A DNA stretch of 64,000 bases, taken from Bradyrhizobium sp. CER78 (lineage in GTDB: Bacteria > Pseudomonadota > Alphaproteobacteria > Rhizobiales > Xanthobacteraceae). Shown here in pieces: positions 19,140 to 28,976 of the stretch (positions are counted from its first letter, which is position 1; every line of letters begins with the position of its first letter). A model generated the notes under the pieces. It saw only the letters and a list, made by a program, of their open reading frames with translations, was not told the DNA's origin and ran no database searches. The position numbers and the translations under genes are program-made. Location of the stretch: NCBI RefSeq assembly GCF_029846235.1, contig NZ_JARVWP010000003.1, positions 248,001 through 312,000 of the forward strand, in the 5' to 3' direction.

Positions 19140-19946
19140 CTACTCGGCCGGATTGGTCGCCGACGGCGCCCCGGACGAGGCGCTCGAGGTCGTGGCCTTC
19201 TTCTCCACCATGCGCACCGCGATGATGGCGCCCTCATAGAGCAGCAGCAAGGGGATCGCCAGCGAGGACTGGCTCAACACGTCCGGCGGCGTCAGCACTG
19301 CTGCGATGATGAAGGCGATCACGATGAAGTAGCGCCGCTTCTCTTTCAGCATCTTCGAGGTGACGATGCCGATGCGGCCGAGCAGCGTCAGGATCACCGG
19401 CAGCTGGAACGCGATGCCGAAGGCGAAGATCAGCGACATCATCAGCGAGAGATACTCACCGACCTTGGGCAGCAACTGGATCTGCGCCGTCTCCGCGCCG
19501 CCGGCCTGCTGCATGCCGAGCGAGAACCGTACCAGCATCGGCAGCACGACGAAATAGACCAGCGCCGCGCCCATCACGAAGAACACCGGGGTCGCGATCA
19601 GATACGGCAGGAAGGCGTTGCGCTCATGCCGGTAGAGACCGGGCGCGACGAATTTGTAGATCTGGGTGGCGACGATCGGAAACGAGATAAAGCCCGCGCC
19701 GAACAGGGCGAGCTTGAGCTGCGTGATGAAATATTCGAGCAGCGCGGTGTAGATGAACTTCGAATTCTCGGGGCCCGCGATCCAGACGAACGGCCAGACC
19801 AGCACGTTGTAGATCTGCTTGGCGAAGAAGAAGCAGATGATGAAGGCCACGGCGAAGCCGAGCAGCGCCTTGATCAGCCGCGAGCGCAGCTCGATCAGGT
19901 GATCCATCAAGGGGGCCTTGCTGGCCTCGATGTCTTCAGCGCTCAT
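19140..19946 (-). CDS. tatC: Sec-independent protein translocase TatC
   Basis: 268 residues, six membrane segments, recognising twin-arginine signal peptides. Signature pieces: [20 protein letters not shown], the periplasmic loop [20 protein letters not shown], and [20 protein letters not shown]. The C-terminal tail is Ser/Ala-rich. Its start overlaps tatB by four bases (ATGA). Confidence 0.97.
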   Translation of the reverse strand: MSAEDIEASKAPLMDHLIELRSRLIKALLGFAVAFIICFFFAKQIYNVLVWPFVWIAGPENSKFIYTALLEYFITQLKLALFGAGFISFPIVATQIYKFVAPGLYRHERNAFLPYLIATPVFFVMGAALVYFVVLPMLVRFSLGMQQAGGAETAQIQLLPKVGEYLSLMMSLIFAFGIAFQLPVILTLLGRIGIVTSKMLKEKRRYFIVIAFIIAAVLTPPDVLSQSSLAIPLLLLYEGAIIAVRMVEKKATTSSASSGAPSATNPAE

Positions 19947-20464
19947 GACGCCCTCGCGTCCTTGAGCACGTCGGGCTGTGCCGGCGTGACGTCCTGCGGT
20001 GCCGGCTCGGGCTTCACCTCATTGGTGATCGCGAGCGGCTCGCCGGCGGCGGCATGCGTCTCGGCCTCGACGAAGGTTTCCGGCGTCGGCTCGGCAGGTG
20101 TCGTCGGCGTCACCGGTGCGTCGCTTGACGTCACCGGCGCGTCGATCGCCGAGGCGACCTGGGCATCGACCGGCTTGTCGATCTGCAGGGCGTCGCTGAC
20201 GTCCTTCTGCAGCGAGGTCATGATGTTGCCGCTGGTGATGCCGGTTGCGGCTTCCCTGACCTCGTCAAAACTCTTCTTGAGGTCGGCCATCTCGGCCTCG
20301 CGCATGGCTTCCTGGAACTGGCCCTGGAATTCGGCGGCCATCTTGCGGGCCTTGCCCATCCATTGCCCGACCATGCGCAGCACGCCCGGAAGTTCTTTCG
20401 GGCCGATGGCGATCAGCGCGACGACCGCGATGACGACCAGTTCACTCCACCCGATATCGAACAT
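19943..20464 (-). CDS. tatB: Sec-independent protein translocase TatB
   Basis: 173 residues: [20 protein letters not shown] is the N-terminal membrane helix with the conserved Glu, then [20 protein letters not shown] forms the hinge and amphipathic helix, followed by a variable Thr/Pro/Glu-rich tail. TatB forms the substrate receptor with TatC. It is translationally coupled to tatC. Confidence 0.95.
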   Translation of the reverse strand: MFDIGWSELVVIAVVALIAIGPKELPGVLRMVGQWMGKARKMAAEFQGQFQEAMREAEMADLKKSFDEVREAATGITSGNIMTSLQKDVSDALQIDKPVDAQVASAIDAPVTSSDAPVTPTTPAEPTPETFVEAETHAAAGEPLAITNEVKPEPAPQDVTPAQPDVLKDARAS

Positions 20465-20621
20465 GAATTGTTCCGCCTAAGCGCGCCATCGGCCCCATCG
20501 CTCCCAACAGGATGTGGGGCTGTCGGCGCCTTTTCTCAATCGGCGTCCATAGCGCGTCTCTGCGACGGCGTCACCGTTTCGCGCGAAGAAAAACGTCGAA
20601 ATATACGTCAGTACAAGCGCG

Positions 20622-20855
20622 TTAGACGGCCTTGCTGCCGACGTCCTGGCGCGCGGCCGACGGCGTCGAATTGTGATCGATCGACTTGGTGGGCTCGGTC
20701 TTGTCCGCGACCTTGTCGTCGTCCTGCATGCCCTTCTTGAACGCCTTGATGCCCTGGGCGACGTCACCCATCAGGTCCGAAATCTTGCCGCGACCGAACA
20801 GCAGCAGGACCACTGCGATCACGACGATCCAGTGCCAAATGCTAAGCGAACCCAT
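20622..20855 (-). CDS. tatA: Sec-independent protein translocase TatA
   Basis: 77 residues starting [20 protein letters not shown], the single membrane helix, then [20 protein letters not shown] with the conserved FGRG hinge and amphipathic helix. TatA polymerises to form the translocation pore. The frame is open 14 codons upstream, but those residues are not TatA-like. It is 157 bases upstream of tatB. Confidence 0.96.
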   Translation of the reverse strand: MGSLSIWHWIVVIAVVLLLFGRGKISDLMGDVAQGIKAFKKGMQDDDKVADKTEPTKSIDHNSTPSAARQDVGSKAV

Positions 20856-21002
20856 CCTGCAACCCTCCAGAAATGGCCGGCGGACCGGCCTGAACATGGC
20901 CGGAAGTTAGGCCCGCGGGGTGTCAAAAACAAGGACCTCTGCCGCGGCAAATCGCTGTCGCGGCTACGTAATATTGCTAGGCTTAACCGGGAATATTCCG
21001 CC

Positions 21003-21929
21003 CTATTCGCCCTTCTCGGCGCCGTCGTGATCGCCGGCGTCGTCGGCGCGCTCGTCCGGCTCGTCGGCGTCGGGTTCATCGGCGTCGGGCTCGGCCGCGT
21101 CAGGTTCGCCTGCCTCCACCTCACCGACCACTTCGGCTTCGGCCTCGGCGGTCGCTTCAACCTCGGCAGCGGCCTCGGGTTCGGTCTCGGTCTCGGTCTC
21201 AGCCTTCGGTTCCTCGGCCTCCGGCTCGACGGCCGGCGCCAGCAGCAGTTCCAGCGTATCGCCGGGCTCGAGCGGCTCCTCGTCCTCGCGCAGCGTCGCA
21301 TCGTCAGATGGCGACGGAACGGAAAAGCCGGTCGGCAGACGCGAGTCGAGCAGACCCGTGCCCTTCAGCTCCTCGAGCCCCGGCAGGTCGCCGAGCGCTT
21401 CCAGGCTGAACTGAGACAGGAAGCCGTCGGTGGTTCCGAAGGTCAACGGACGGCCCGGCGTCTTGCGGCGGCCGCGCGGGCGGATCCAGCCGGTCTCCAG
21501 CAGCACGTCGATTGTTCCCTTTGACGTCACCACGCCGCGAATCTCTTCGATCTCGGCTCGGGTCACCGGCTGGTGATAGGCGACGATCGCCAGCACCTCG
21601 ATCGCGGCACGCGACAGCTTCCGCGTCTCGGTGCTCTCGCGCGTCATCAGCCACGACAGATCGCCGGCGGTGCGGAACGTCCACTTGTTGGCGACCTTCA
21701 CCAGGTTGACGCCACGCGGCGCATATTCCGCCTGCAACTGCGCGAGCGCCTGCTTGATGTCGACGCCGTCGGGCATCCGCTTTGCCAGCGTCGCCTGATC
21801 GATCGGCTCGGCCGATGCAAACAACAGGGCTTCAAGGAGCCGCAATTCCTCAGGACGCGCTACCGGATGATCCATAGGAGAAACCTCCTCCTCGGGCTCG
21901 TCTCTGCGCACTTCCGCCAAGCTTGCCAT
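21003..21929 (-). CDS. scpB: Segregation and condensation protein B, with long acidic tail
   Basis: 308 residues from MASLAEVRRDEPEEEVSPMD. The ATG follows an AAGGAG ribosome-binding site and lies 22 bases after scpA. Two winged-helix domains: RLLEALLFASAEPIDQATLA and KLSRAAIEVLAIVAYHQPVTRAEIEEIRG with GVVTSKGTIDVLLETGWI. The last ~90 residues are an Ala/Glu/Asp-rich tail with repeated PDADE units, longer than in most ScpB proteins. It forms the SMC-ScpAB condensin complex with the adjacent ScpA. Confidence 0.95.
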   Translation of the reverse strand: MASLAEVRRDEPEEEVSPMDHPVARPEELRLLEALLFASAEPIDQATLAKRMPDGVDIKQALAQLQAEYAPRGVNLVKVANKWTFRTAGDLSWLMTRESTETRKLSRAAIEVLAIVAYHQPVTRAEIEEIRGVVTSKGTIDVLLETGWIRPRGRRKTPGRPLTFGTTDGFLSQFSLEALGDLPGLEELKGTGLLDSRLPTGFSVPSPSDDATLREDEEPLEPGDTLELLLAPAVEPEAEEPKAETETETEPEAAAEVEATAEAEAEVVGEVEAGEPDAAEPDADEPDADEPDERADDAGDHDGAEKGE

Positions 21930-21951
21930 GGGCTTGCTCTCCTTCTTCCAC

Positions 21952-22773
21952 TTACTCGACCGACTGGTCCGGCGCGGCCATTGCGGACTGCGCCTGACGC
22001 TTTCGGAAATAGATCGGCGCGAACGCCTGCTTCTGGTTGATTTCCATCTCGCCTTCGCGAACCAGCTCGAGGGCCGCGGCAAAGCTCGATGCGAACACAG
22101 TCGCCTTCTGGGTGGGATCGGCGACGTAGTTCATCAGGTATTCGTCGAGGCAGCTCCAGTCCTCGGCGATGCCGACCAGCCGCTCCAGCGAGGCGCGCGC
22201 TTCGGCGAGCGACCACACGGTGCGCTTCTGCAGATGAACCGTGGTCAGCACGCGCGACTGGCGCTGCGTGGCATAGGCCGACAGCAGGTCGTACAAGGTC
22301 GCGGTGAATTTCGGATGCTTGATCTCGGCGATCGATTCCGGATTGCCGCGCGGAAAGATATCGCGCTGGAACTGGGGCCGGTTCATCAGCCGGTTGGCCG
22401 CCTCGCGGATCGCCTCCAGACGGCGCAGCCGGTTGGCAAGCGCGGTCGCCATTTCCTCGGCGCTCGGCCCCTCCGCGCTCGGCGGCTCGGGCAGCAACAG
22501 CCGCGACTTCAGGAAGGCAAGCCAGGCTGCCATCACCAGATAGTCGGCGGCGAGTTCGAGGCGGATCTTGCGCGCCGCCTCGATGAACGAAAGATATTGG
22601 TCGGCGAGCGCCAGGATCGAGATCTTCGACAGGTCGACCTTCTGCTGCCGCGCCAGCGTCAGCAGCAGGTCGAGCGGGCCTTCATAGCCCTCGACGTCGA
22701 CCACCAGCGCCGGTTCGCCCTCGGCGAGGTCGGCCGGCCGCCCGGTATCAAACGATAGAATTTCAGCGGTCAT
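21952..22773 (-). CDS. scpA: Segregation and condensation protein A
   Basis: 273 residues, the kleisin subunit of the SMC-ScpAB complex that organises chromosomes. Typical N terminus: VDVEGYEGPLDLLLTLARQQ followed by KVDLSKISILALADQYLSFI, then AADYLVMAAWLAFLKSRLLL. The C-terminal winged helix ends near FAPIYFRKRQ. Its start overlaps the nagZ stop by four bases. Confidence 0.96.
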   Translation of the reverse strand: MTAEILSFDTGRPADLAEGEPALVVDVEGYEGPLDLLLTLARQQKVDLSKISILALADQYLSFIEAARKIRLELAADYLVMAAWLAFLKSRLLLPEPPSAEGPSAEEMATALANRLRRLEAIREAANRLMNRPQFQRDIFPRGNPESIAEIKHPKFTATLYDLLSAYATQRQSRVLTTVHLQKRTVWSLAEARASLERLVGIAEDWSCLDEYLMNYVADPTQKATVFASSFAAALELVREGEMEINQKQAFAPIYFRKRQAQSAMAAPDQSVE

Positions 22774-23792
22774 GCCGTCCCTACCCGATCCAACAACGCA
22801 TCCAGTTCAGCCCGTGCCGCCTGCCGGTCGAGCGGCTGGGGCTGCTTCCGCGCGGCGAGCGCAGCCTTGGCGCGCTCAAGCGCCTTGCCGGTCAGTTCCG
22901 GCGTCTCCCGCGCGACCTCGCGCATTTCGTCGATATTGCCGTTGCAGTGCAGAATCACGTCGCAACCGGCGCTGACGATGGCGCGGGTCCGCTCGGCAAT
23001 TGATCCGGCCAGCGCATTCATCGACACGTCATCACTCATCAACAAACCCTGAAACCCGATCAGGCCGCGAATCACCTCTTCGATGATTGTCGCAGAAGTC
23101 GTTGCCGGATGGACGGGGTCCAGCGCGCTAAACACAACATGTGCAGTCATCGCCATCGGCAGGTCCGACAAGGGCTGGAACGCGGCAAAATCGGTCCGTT
23201 CCAGCTCGGCTTTGGCGGTATCGACCGTCGGCAGGCGGAAATGACTGTCCGCTGTCGCCCGGCCATGGCCGGGAATGTGCTTGAGAACCGGCAGCACGCC
23301 GCCCTGTTCCAGCCCCTCCGTCACCGCACGCGCGATCGCCGCGACCTTCCCGGGTTCGGTTCCATAGGCCCGGTTGCCGATGACAGCGTCTGCCCCGGCC
23401 ACTGGAACGTCAGCCAAAGGTAGGCAATCGACGGTGATACCGAGGTCGATCAGGTCGGCCGCAATCAGCCGCGAGCTGAGCCTAGCCGCGGCAAGGCCGA
23501 GCTTCGGGTCGATGTCGTAGAGCGCGCCAAAGCTCGCGCCGGGCGGATAGGCCGGCCAATGCGGCGGGCCGAGCCGCTGCACCCGGCCGCCCTCCTGGTC
23601 GATCAGGATCGGAGCATCGGCCATGCCGGCCGCAGACTTGAGTTCCCCAACAAGAGCCGCCACTTGGGCCGGACTCTCGATGTTGCGCTTGAACAGGATG
23701 AAGCCCCATGGCCGCTCGGCGCGAATGAATTCGCGTTCAGCGTCGTTGAGGGTCAGACCGGATATGCCCGTGATGAATGCGCGGTTCGTCAT
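22770..23792 (-). CDS. nagZ: Beta-N-acetylhexosaminidase (NagZ-type, glycoside hydrolase family 3)
   Basis: 340 residues. NagZ removes N-acetylglucosamine from muropeptides during cell-wall recycling in the cytoplasm. Motifs: PILIDQEGGRVQRLGPPHWP, VLPVLKHIPGHGRATADSHF (KHFPGHG-type site with the catalytic His on a flexible loop) and GFQGLLMSDDVSMNALAG with the catalytic Asp in SDD. The order nagZ-scpA-scpB is common in rhizobia, and the genes overlap. Confidence 0.95.
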   Translation of the reverse strand: MTNRAFITGISGLTLNDAEREFIRAERPWGFILFKRNIESPAQVAALVGELKSAAGMADAPILIDQEGGRVQRLGPPHWPAYPPGASFGALYDIDPKLGLAAARLSSRLIAADLIDLGITVDCLPLADVPVAGADAVIGNRAYGTEPGKVAAIARAVTEGLEQGGVLPVLKHIPGHGRATADSHFRLPTVDTAKAELERTDFAAFQPLSDLPMAMTAHVVFSALDPVHPATTSATIIEEVIRGLIGFQGLLMSDDVSMNALAGSIAERTRAIVSAGCDVILHCNGNIDEMREVARETPELTGKALERAKAALAARKQPQPLDRQAARAELDALLDRVGTA

Positions 23793-23838
23793 TCGGCCGA
23801 TTAGGCCGTATGCAGCTCACGGGTCAAGGAAACGGCCT

Positions 23839-25311
23839 TTAATTTCTTTGGATGAGGCACTGCGGCCCACCGGCCGACATCAGGCTCCGGCACAGCTGGT
23901 TCGCCTCTTCCGACGACGCGAACGGGCCGGCGAAGGCGCGGTAGTAGACGCCCTTCTCGCCGAGATCGACGCGTTTCACCACCAAAGGCTGCGAACCGAG
24001 CACGTTGCGATACTTGCCCTGCAGCGTCCGGTACGACGCCTGCGCGTCCGCCTCGTTCTTCTGCGACGACACCTGGACCAGGTATCCGCCGCCGCCAACC
24101 GAAGCGGTCGAGGTCGACGCCACTCGGGTCGGGGGCGCGGCCGGAGCAGCCGCCCCGTCAGCCTGCCCGGGAACCAGCGACATTGGCGAGTTCACGCTGG
24201 CATTGGCTGCCGACGGATTGCCGCGTGACACCGGGGGCTTCGTCGTGGCGGGCTTGGCCGGCACGGCCGCGGTTGCCTGCGCGCCGTCAGGCGTGTCGCC
24301 GCCCTTGACCGAGAGGGTACGGATCTTGCGCGGCTCGTTGTTCGGCAGGGTCCCATTGGCGCTGAGCGGCGCCGGCGCGGGCTGCGCCGTCTGCACACTG
24401 GCGGCCGGCGGCGGGTTCGCATTGGCGTTCAGCGGCGGAAACACGACGCGCGGTCCGGCGGTCTTCGAATTGACGTCGACCGGGGTCTCTTCACGCGACA
24501 CGATCTTTTCCGTGCCATCACCGGTCGCCATGCGATCCGGCGTCTTGGCCGGCGCATCGGCCTGGGCCGGAATCACCTTGGTCGGCGTGTTGTCAGCCTT
24601 GATGATCGGGGGCTCACCGGTTCGCGGCGAGCCGACATAGTTGCGATAGGCGAGCGCGCCACCGGTGCCGACCACCGCGAGCGCCACGACCGCGGCAACC
24701 GTCATCAGGCCACTGCTCCGCTTGCGCGGTTCGGGTTCTTCCTCGTACGCCTCATAGGCGTAGGGATCGTCCGGATAGGACGGATCGCGCTGCAGATCCT
24801 GCTCGCCGGCTTCCAGCTGGCCATAGAGCGCATCGTCATAGCGCGACGGATCCTGCCCCTGATCGCCGCCCTGATAATGCGGCTCCTCATCGAAGGCCTC
24901 AGGCTGCCGGGGGGGCTCGACCGGCCGATAGGCTGCGACCGGCGCGGGCGCAGGCGGCTGCGCCTGCTGGGCCGCATAACGGTGCAACGGATGCACCGGC
25001 TTCGGCTGATAGTCCTGCTCCGGCTCTTCGTATTCGGTGTGCTGCACGGGCGGCGGCGCGGCCGCTTCCTGCCGCGCGCGCCGCATCCACGGCGGCGGGC
25101 CTGCGGGCGGCGTGTCGTCCTCTTCCGCCTGCGGCTCATACTGTTGCGGTCGTGCATTGGCGCGCGACTGCAGCGGACGCGGCGGCGGCTTGTTGGCGGT
25201 ACCGAATGGATCCGTCTGGCCGATCAGACGGGCCAGTTCAGCAAGCGGATCGCTCTCGGCCTTGGAGGCCGTGTCGGCGGAAAAATTTCGGTCCTGATAT
25301 CGATCAGCCAT
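23839..25311 (-). CDS. SPOR-domain membrane protein (cell-division/envelope)
   Basis: 490 residues from MADRYQDRNFSADTASKAES. A long cytoplasmic Pro/Gln-rich part (1-200) is followed by one membrane helix (GLMTVAAVVALAVVGTGGAL, about 201-220), a periplasmic Pro/Ala/Thr-rich linker, and a C-terminal SPOR domain of about 75 residues (GGGYLVQVSSQKNEADAQAS through RAFAGPFASSEEANQLCRSL). SPOR domains bind denuded septal peptidoglycan. It lies between argS and nagZ. Confidence 0.93.
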   Translation of the reverse strand: MADRYQDRNFSADTASKAESDPLAELARLIGQTDPFGTANKPPPRPLQSRANARPQQYEPQAEEDDTPPAGPPPWMRRARQEAAAPPPVQHTEYEEPEQDYQPKPVHPLHRYAAQQAQPPAPAPVAAYRPVEPPRQPEAFDEEPHYQGGDQGQDPSRYDDALYGQLEAGEQDLQRDPSYPDDPYAYEAYEEEPEPRKRSSGLMTVAAVVALAVVGTGGALAYRNYVGSPRTGEPPIIKADNTPTKVIPAQADAPAKTPDRMATGDGTEKIVSREETPVDVNSKTAGPRVVFPPLNANANPPPAASVQTAQPAPAPLSANGTLPNNEPRKIRTLSVKGGDTPDGAQATAAVPAKPATTKPPVSRGNPSAANASVNSPMSLVPGQADGAAAPAAPPTRVASTSTASVGGGGYLVQVSSQKNEADAQASYRTLQGKYRNVLGSQPLVVKRVDLGEKGVYYRAFAGPFASSEEANQLCRSLMSAGGPQCLIQRN

Positions 25312-25429
25312 TGTGATGATGCATCCCCTTCGGGACAGCGCCAAGATCGCCGGCACAGCCGGTCCGAACGAGTTGGCCCCTGCCAGATGCCCTCACAAAT
25401 CCCCACTCGTGAGGGCCTAATGCCCCTGC

Positions 25430-27226
25430 CTACCGCATCTCGGTCGGAGCGTGGACGCCTAGAACAGCTAAGCCCGATGCCAGAACCGAGACGACGCCCT
25501 GAACCATTGCCAGACGCGCCCTCGTGATCTCTGCATCATTATTGATAATGAAGCGTAAATAGGGCAAATCGCGCCCCTTGGTCCAAAGCGCGTGAAATTC
25601 ACTGGCCAAATCATATAGATAAAAAGCGATTCGGTGCGGCTCGTGTGCCACCGCCGCGGCCTCGATCATCCGGGGATAAAGCGCAAGCCGCTTGAGCAGG
25701 TCGAGCTCGGCCGGATCGGTCAGCCGCTCGACCGCGGCGCTCCGCAGATAGTCCAGCCGGGCCTCGTCGGTCTCCGGCAGGTCGGGAACCGCCTCCTCCC
25801 GCGCATTGCGGAAGATCGAATGGCCGCGGGCGTGGCCGTACTGGACGTAGAAGACCGCGTTGTCCTTGGACTGCTCGATCACCTTGGCGAGGTCGAAATC
25901 GAGCACCGCATCGTTCTTGCGGAACAGCATCATGAACCGCACGGCGTCGGAACCGACCTCGTCGACGACTTCGCGCAGCGTGACGAACTCGCCTGAGCGC
26001 TTCGACATCTTCACCGGCTCGCCGTCGCGCAGCAGCTTCACGAGCTGCACGATCTTGACGTCGAGCACGGCCTTGCCTGCGGTCACCGCTTTCACGGCCG
26101 CCTGCATCCGCTTGATGTAGCCGCCGTGATCGGCGCCGAACACGTCGATCAAATTGGTGAAGCCGCGCTCGAACTTGTTGCGGTGGTTGGCGATGTCGGA
26201 CGCGAAATAGGTGTACGAGCCATCCGACTTGATAAGCGGCCGATCGACGTCGTCGCCGTAGGCGGTGGCGCGGAACAGCGACTGCTCGCGGTCCTCGTAA
26301 TCCTCGACCGGCTTGCCCTTCGGCGGAGGCAGACGTCCTTCGTAGATGTCGCCCTTGGCGCGCAGGAAATCGATGGTCTCGGCGACCTTGTTGTTGCCTG
26401 AGGTGATCAGCGAGCGCTCGGAGAAGAACACGTCGTGATGGATGTTGAGCGCGGCGAGATCGCCCTTGATCATCTCCATCATCATGGCGATCGCCTTGTC
26501 GCGCACGATCGGCAGCCACGCGCCTTCCGTCATGTCGAGCAGCTTCTCGCCGTACTCCTTGGCAAGCGCTTCACCGACCGGCACGAGGTAATCGCCGGGA
26601 TAGAGCCCTTCCGGGATCGCGCCGATGTCCTGCCCCAAAGCCTCGCGGTAACGCAGGAACGCCGAGCGCGCCAGCACGTCGACCTGGGCGCCGGCATCGT
26701 TGATGTAATATTCGCGGCAGACGTCGAAGCCCGCGAATTGCAGCAGGCTGCACAGCGCGTCGCCGAACACGGCGCCGCGGCAATGGCCGACATGCATCGG
26801 CCCGGTCGGATTGGCCGAGACGTATTCGACATTGACCTTCTCGGCCTTGCCGATGTCGCTGCGTCCGTAGGCGGAGCCGGCCGCCAGCACCGCGCGCAAC
26901 GCATCCGCCCAGACCTGCGGCTTCAAGGTCAGGTTGATGAAGCCGGGACCTGCGACATCAACGGAGGCCACCAGCGCGTCGGCACGCAGCCGCTCGGCGA
27001 TCTTGTCGGCGAGCTCGCGCGGCTTGGCCTTTGCGTCCTTGGCGAGCACCATCGCCGCATTGGTCGCCATGTCGCCATGGCTGGCATCGCGCGGCGGCTC
27101 CACCACGACGCGGGACAGGTCGATACCCGCGGGCCAGTTGTCCTCGGCTCCGACCGCGGCACAGATCGCGTGCACGCGCGTCAGCATGTCGGCAAAAAGG
27201 TGTGGTGAAGCAGTGGTGTCGGCCAT
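25430..27226 (-). CDS. argS: Arginine--tRNA ligase
   Basis: 598 residues, a class I aminoacyl-tRNA synthetase. The HIGH motif appears as [20 protein letters not shown] and the KMSKS-equivalent as [13 protein letters not shown]. An N-terminal Add1-type domain and the C-terminal anticodon-binding DALR domain ([20 protein letters not shown]) are present. Ten bases separate it from dgt upstream. Confidence 0.97.
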   Translation of the reverse strand: MADTTASPHLFADMLTRVHAICAAVGAEDNWPAGIDLSRVVVEPPRDASHGDMATNAAMVLAKDAKAKPRELADKIAERLRADALVASVDVAGPGFINLTLKPQVWADALRAVLAAGSAYGRSDIGKAEKVNVEYVSANPTGPMHVGHCRGAVFGDALCSLLQFAGFDVCREYYINDAGAQVDVLARSAFLRYREALGQDIGAIPEGLYPGDYLVPVGEALAKEYGEKLLDMTEGAWLPIVRDKAIAMMMEMIKGDLAALNIHHDVFFSERSLITSGNNKVAETIDFLRAKGDIYEGRLPPPKGKPVEDYEDREQSLFRATAYGDDVDRPLIKSDGSYTYFASDIANHRNKFERGFTNLIDVFGADHGGYIKRMQAAVKAVTAGKAVLDVKIVQLVKLLRDGEPVKMSKRSGEFVTLREVVDEVGSDAVRFMMLFRKNDAVLDFDLAKVIEQSKDNAVFYVQYGHARGHSIFRNAREEAVPDLPETDEARLDYLRSAAVERLTDPAELDLLKRLALYPRMIEAAAVAHEPHRIAFYLYDLASEFHALWTKGRDLPYLRFIINNDAEITRARLAMVQGVVSVLASGLAVLGVHAPTEMR

Positions 27227-27235
27227 GGCAGGGCG

Positions 27236-28444
27236 CTAACGCAAATCGGGGGTCGAGTCAAAAAGCCTTTGGTGCTCGATCAGGGCGAAGCGGTCGGTCA
27301 TCCCGGCAATGAAATTGCCGATCCGCCTGTTCCGCGCGCTCGCCGTCTCCTGAACGCTGCCCTCGATCCATTCCGCCGGCAGGTCGCCCGGCGATTGCCG
27401 GTAGCGCTCAAACAGGTTGCGCACCACCTGCTCCGCCTCCCGCATGACAATCATCACCCGCCGGTGGCGATACATCCGCCGGAACAGGAACGCCTTGATC
27501 GCCGCCTCCTGCTCGGCCACCTCAGGCGGAAACGCGATCAGCGGCGCATTGTGGCGGCGCACGTCCTGGGCCGATTGCGGCTGCGCGATGGCGAGGCGCC
27601 GGGTCGCCTCGTTGAACACAGCGCTGATGAAATGTGAGATCAGCTCACGCACCAGCTCGGCGCCGCGCCGGACCTCGTCGAGCCCGGGGTAATGGCGGTC
27701 GATCTCGGCGATGATCTCTGATGTCAGCGGCATCTCGTTGAGGTCGTCGACCGCGAACAGGCCGGCGCGCAGGCCGTCGTCGATGTCGTGTGCGTCATAG
27801 GCGATATCGTCGGCGAAGGCCGCGATCTGCGCCTCGAGCGAGGCATAGCTCCAGAGCTCGAGGTCGTAGGTCTTGTTGTAGTCGGCGATCCCGACCGGAA
27901 GGCCGCCTTGCAAATAGCGGCCGGCCGGCGCGCCGTTGCGCTCGGTCAGCGGGCCGTTGTGCTTGACGATCCCCTCGAGCGATTCCCAGGTCAGGTTCAG
28001 GCCGCCGAATTCGGGGTAGCGGTGCTCCAGCGAGGTGACGACCCGCAGCGCCTGCGCATTGTGGTCGAAACCGCCATCCTCTTTCAGGCATTCGTCGAGC
28101 GCCCGCTCCCCGGCATGCCCGAACGGCGGATGGCCGAGATCGTGCGCCAGCGCCAGCGTCTCGGTCAGATCCTCGTCGACCCCGAGCTGGCGGGCCAGTG
28201 CGCGGGCGATCTGCGCCACCTCCAGCGAATGGGTCAGCCGGGTGCGGTAGTGATCGCCCTCATGGAAGACGAAGACCTGGGTCTTGTGCTTGAGGCGGCG
28301 GAACGCCGTGGAATGGATCACCCGGTCACAGTCGCGCCGGAACGGGCTGCGGGTCCGGCTCGGCGGCTCCGCGACAAGCCGGCCACGGCTGCGGTCGGGG
28401 TCGCAGGCATAAGGCGCGCGGGGGGCAGCCATTCCGACCGACAC
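27236..28444 (-). CDS. dgt: Deoxyguanosinetriphosphate triphosphohydrolase-like protein
   Basis: 402 residues with an HD domain that hydrolyses dNTPs to nucleoside plus triphosphate. Motifs: [40 protein letters not shown] (metal His) and [20 protein letters not shown] (HD pair). The start is GTG at 28444, with AAGGA about ten bases upstream; an ATG four codons later is the alternative. Probably the first gene of the argS-SPOR-nagZ-scpAB run. Confidence 0.94.
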   Translation of the reverse strand: MSVGMAAPRAPYACDPDRSRGRLVAEPPSRTRSPFRRDCDRVIHSTAFRRLKHKTQVFVFHEGDHYRTRLTHSLEVAQIARALARQLGVDEDLTETLALAHDLGHPPFGHAGERALDECLKEDGGFDHNAQALRVVTSLEHRYPEFGGLNLTWESLEGIVKHNGPLTERNGAPAGRYLQGGLPVGIADYNKTYDLELWSYASLEAQIAAFADDIAYDAHDIDDGLRAGLFAVDDLNEMPLTSEIIAEIDRHYPGLDEVRRGAELVRELISHFISAVFNEATRRLAIAQPQSAQDVRRHNAPLIAFPPEVAEQEAAIKAFLFRRMYRHRRVMIVMREAEQVVRNLFERYRQSPGDLPAEWIEGSVQETASARNRRIGNFIAGMTDRFALIEHQRLFDSTPDLR

Positions 28445-28583
28445 GGTATTTTAGTCCTTATCCATTTGATTCCATGGTCCGACGCACTTAACTATGACTG
28501 AGGCGGCTGACCAAATGAATTGGGCATGACGCCGGGCATGATCCGATCCGACCATGCCAAGAATTAAGGTTTCGGAGACCGAT

Positions 28584-28913
28584 ATGACTGCTGCCATCAC
28601 CGTCAGCGAACGGGCCGCCCGCCGTATCGGGCAGATCCTCAGCAAGGAAGGCGAAGGCGCCAAGCTGCGCATTTCGGTCGAGGGCGGCGGCTGCTCCGGT
28701 TTCCAGTACAAGTTCGACGTCGAGCGCACCCAGGCCGATGACGACCTCGTGATCGAACGCGACAGCGCGGTGGTGCTGATCGATCCCGCCTCGGTCCCGT
28801 TCCTGGCAGGCTCGGAGGTCGACTTCGTCGACGACCTGATCGGTGCCTCGTTCCGCGTCGTCAATCCGAACGCCACTGCCTCCTGCGGCTGCGGCACCAG
28901 CTTCTCGATCTAA
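28584..28913 (+). CDS. erpA: Iron-sulfur cluster insertion protein ErpA
   Basis: 109 residues starting MTAAITVSERAARRIGQILS, with GGAG seven bases before the ATG. An A-type Fe-S carrier: the three conserved cysteines are in EGGGCSGFQYKFD and ASCGCGTSFSI. It delivers clusters to target enzymes. An upstream ATG at 28554 is less likely. Divergent from dgt and convergent with the RND pump gene. Confidence 0.95.
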   Translation: MTAAITVSERAARRIGQILSKEGEGAKLRISVEGGGCSGFQYKFDVERTQADDDLVIERDSAVVLIDPASVPFLAGSEVDFVDDLIGASFRVVNPNATASCGCGTSFSI

Positions 28914-28941
28914 CACATCTTCATCAGATCCGGCTTCCCGG

Positions 28942-28964
28942 CGCGAACCGCATTCCGGTTCGCG
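28942..28964. terminator. Hairpin between convergent erpA and RND permease genes
   Basis: A 9-bp perfect stem CGCGAACCG / CGGTTCGCG with a 5-base loop. No clear T-run follows on either strand, so its strength as a terminator is uncertain. Confidence 0.5.
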
Positions 28965-28976
28965 TGAGAGCACGCG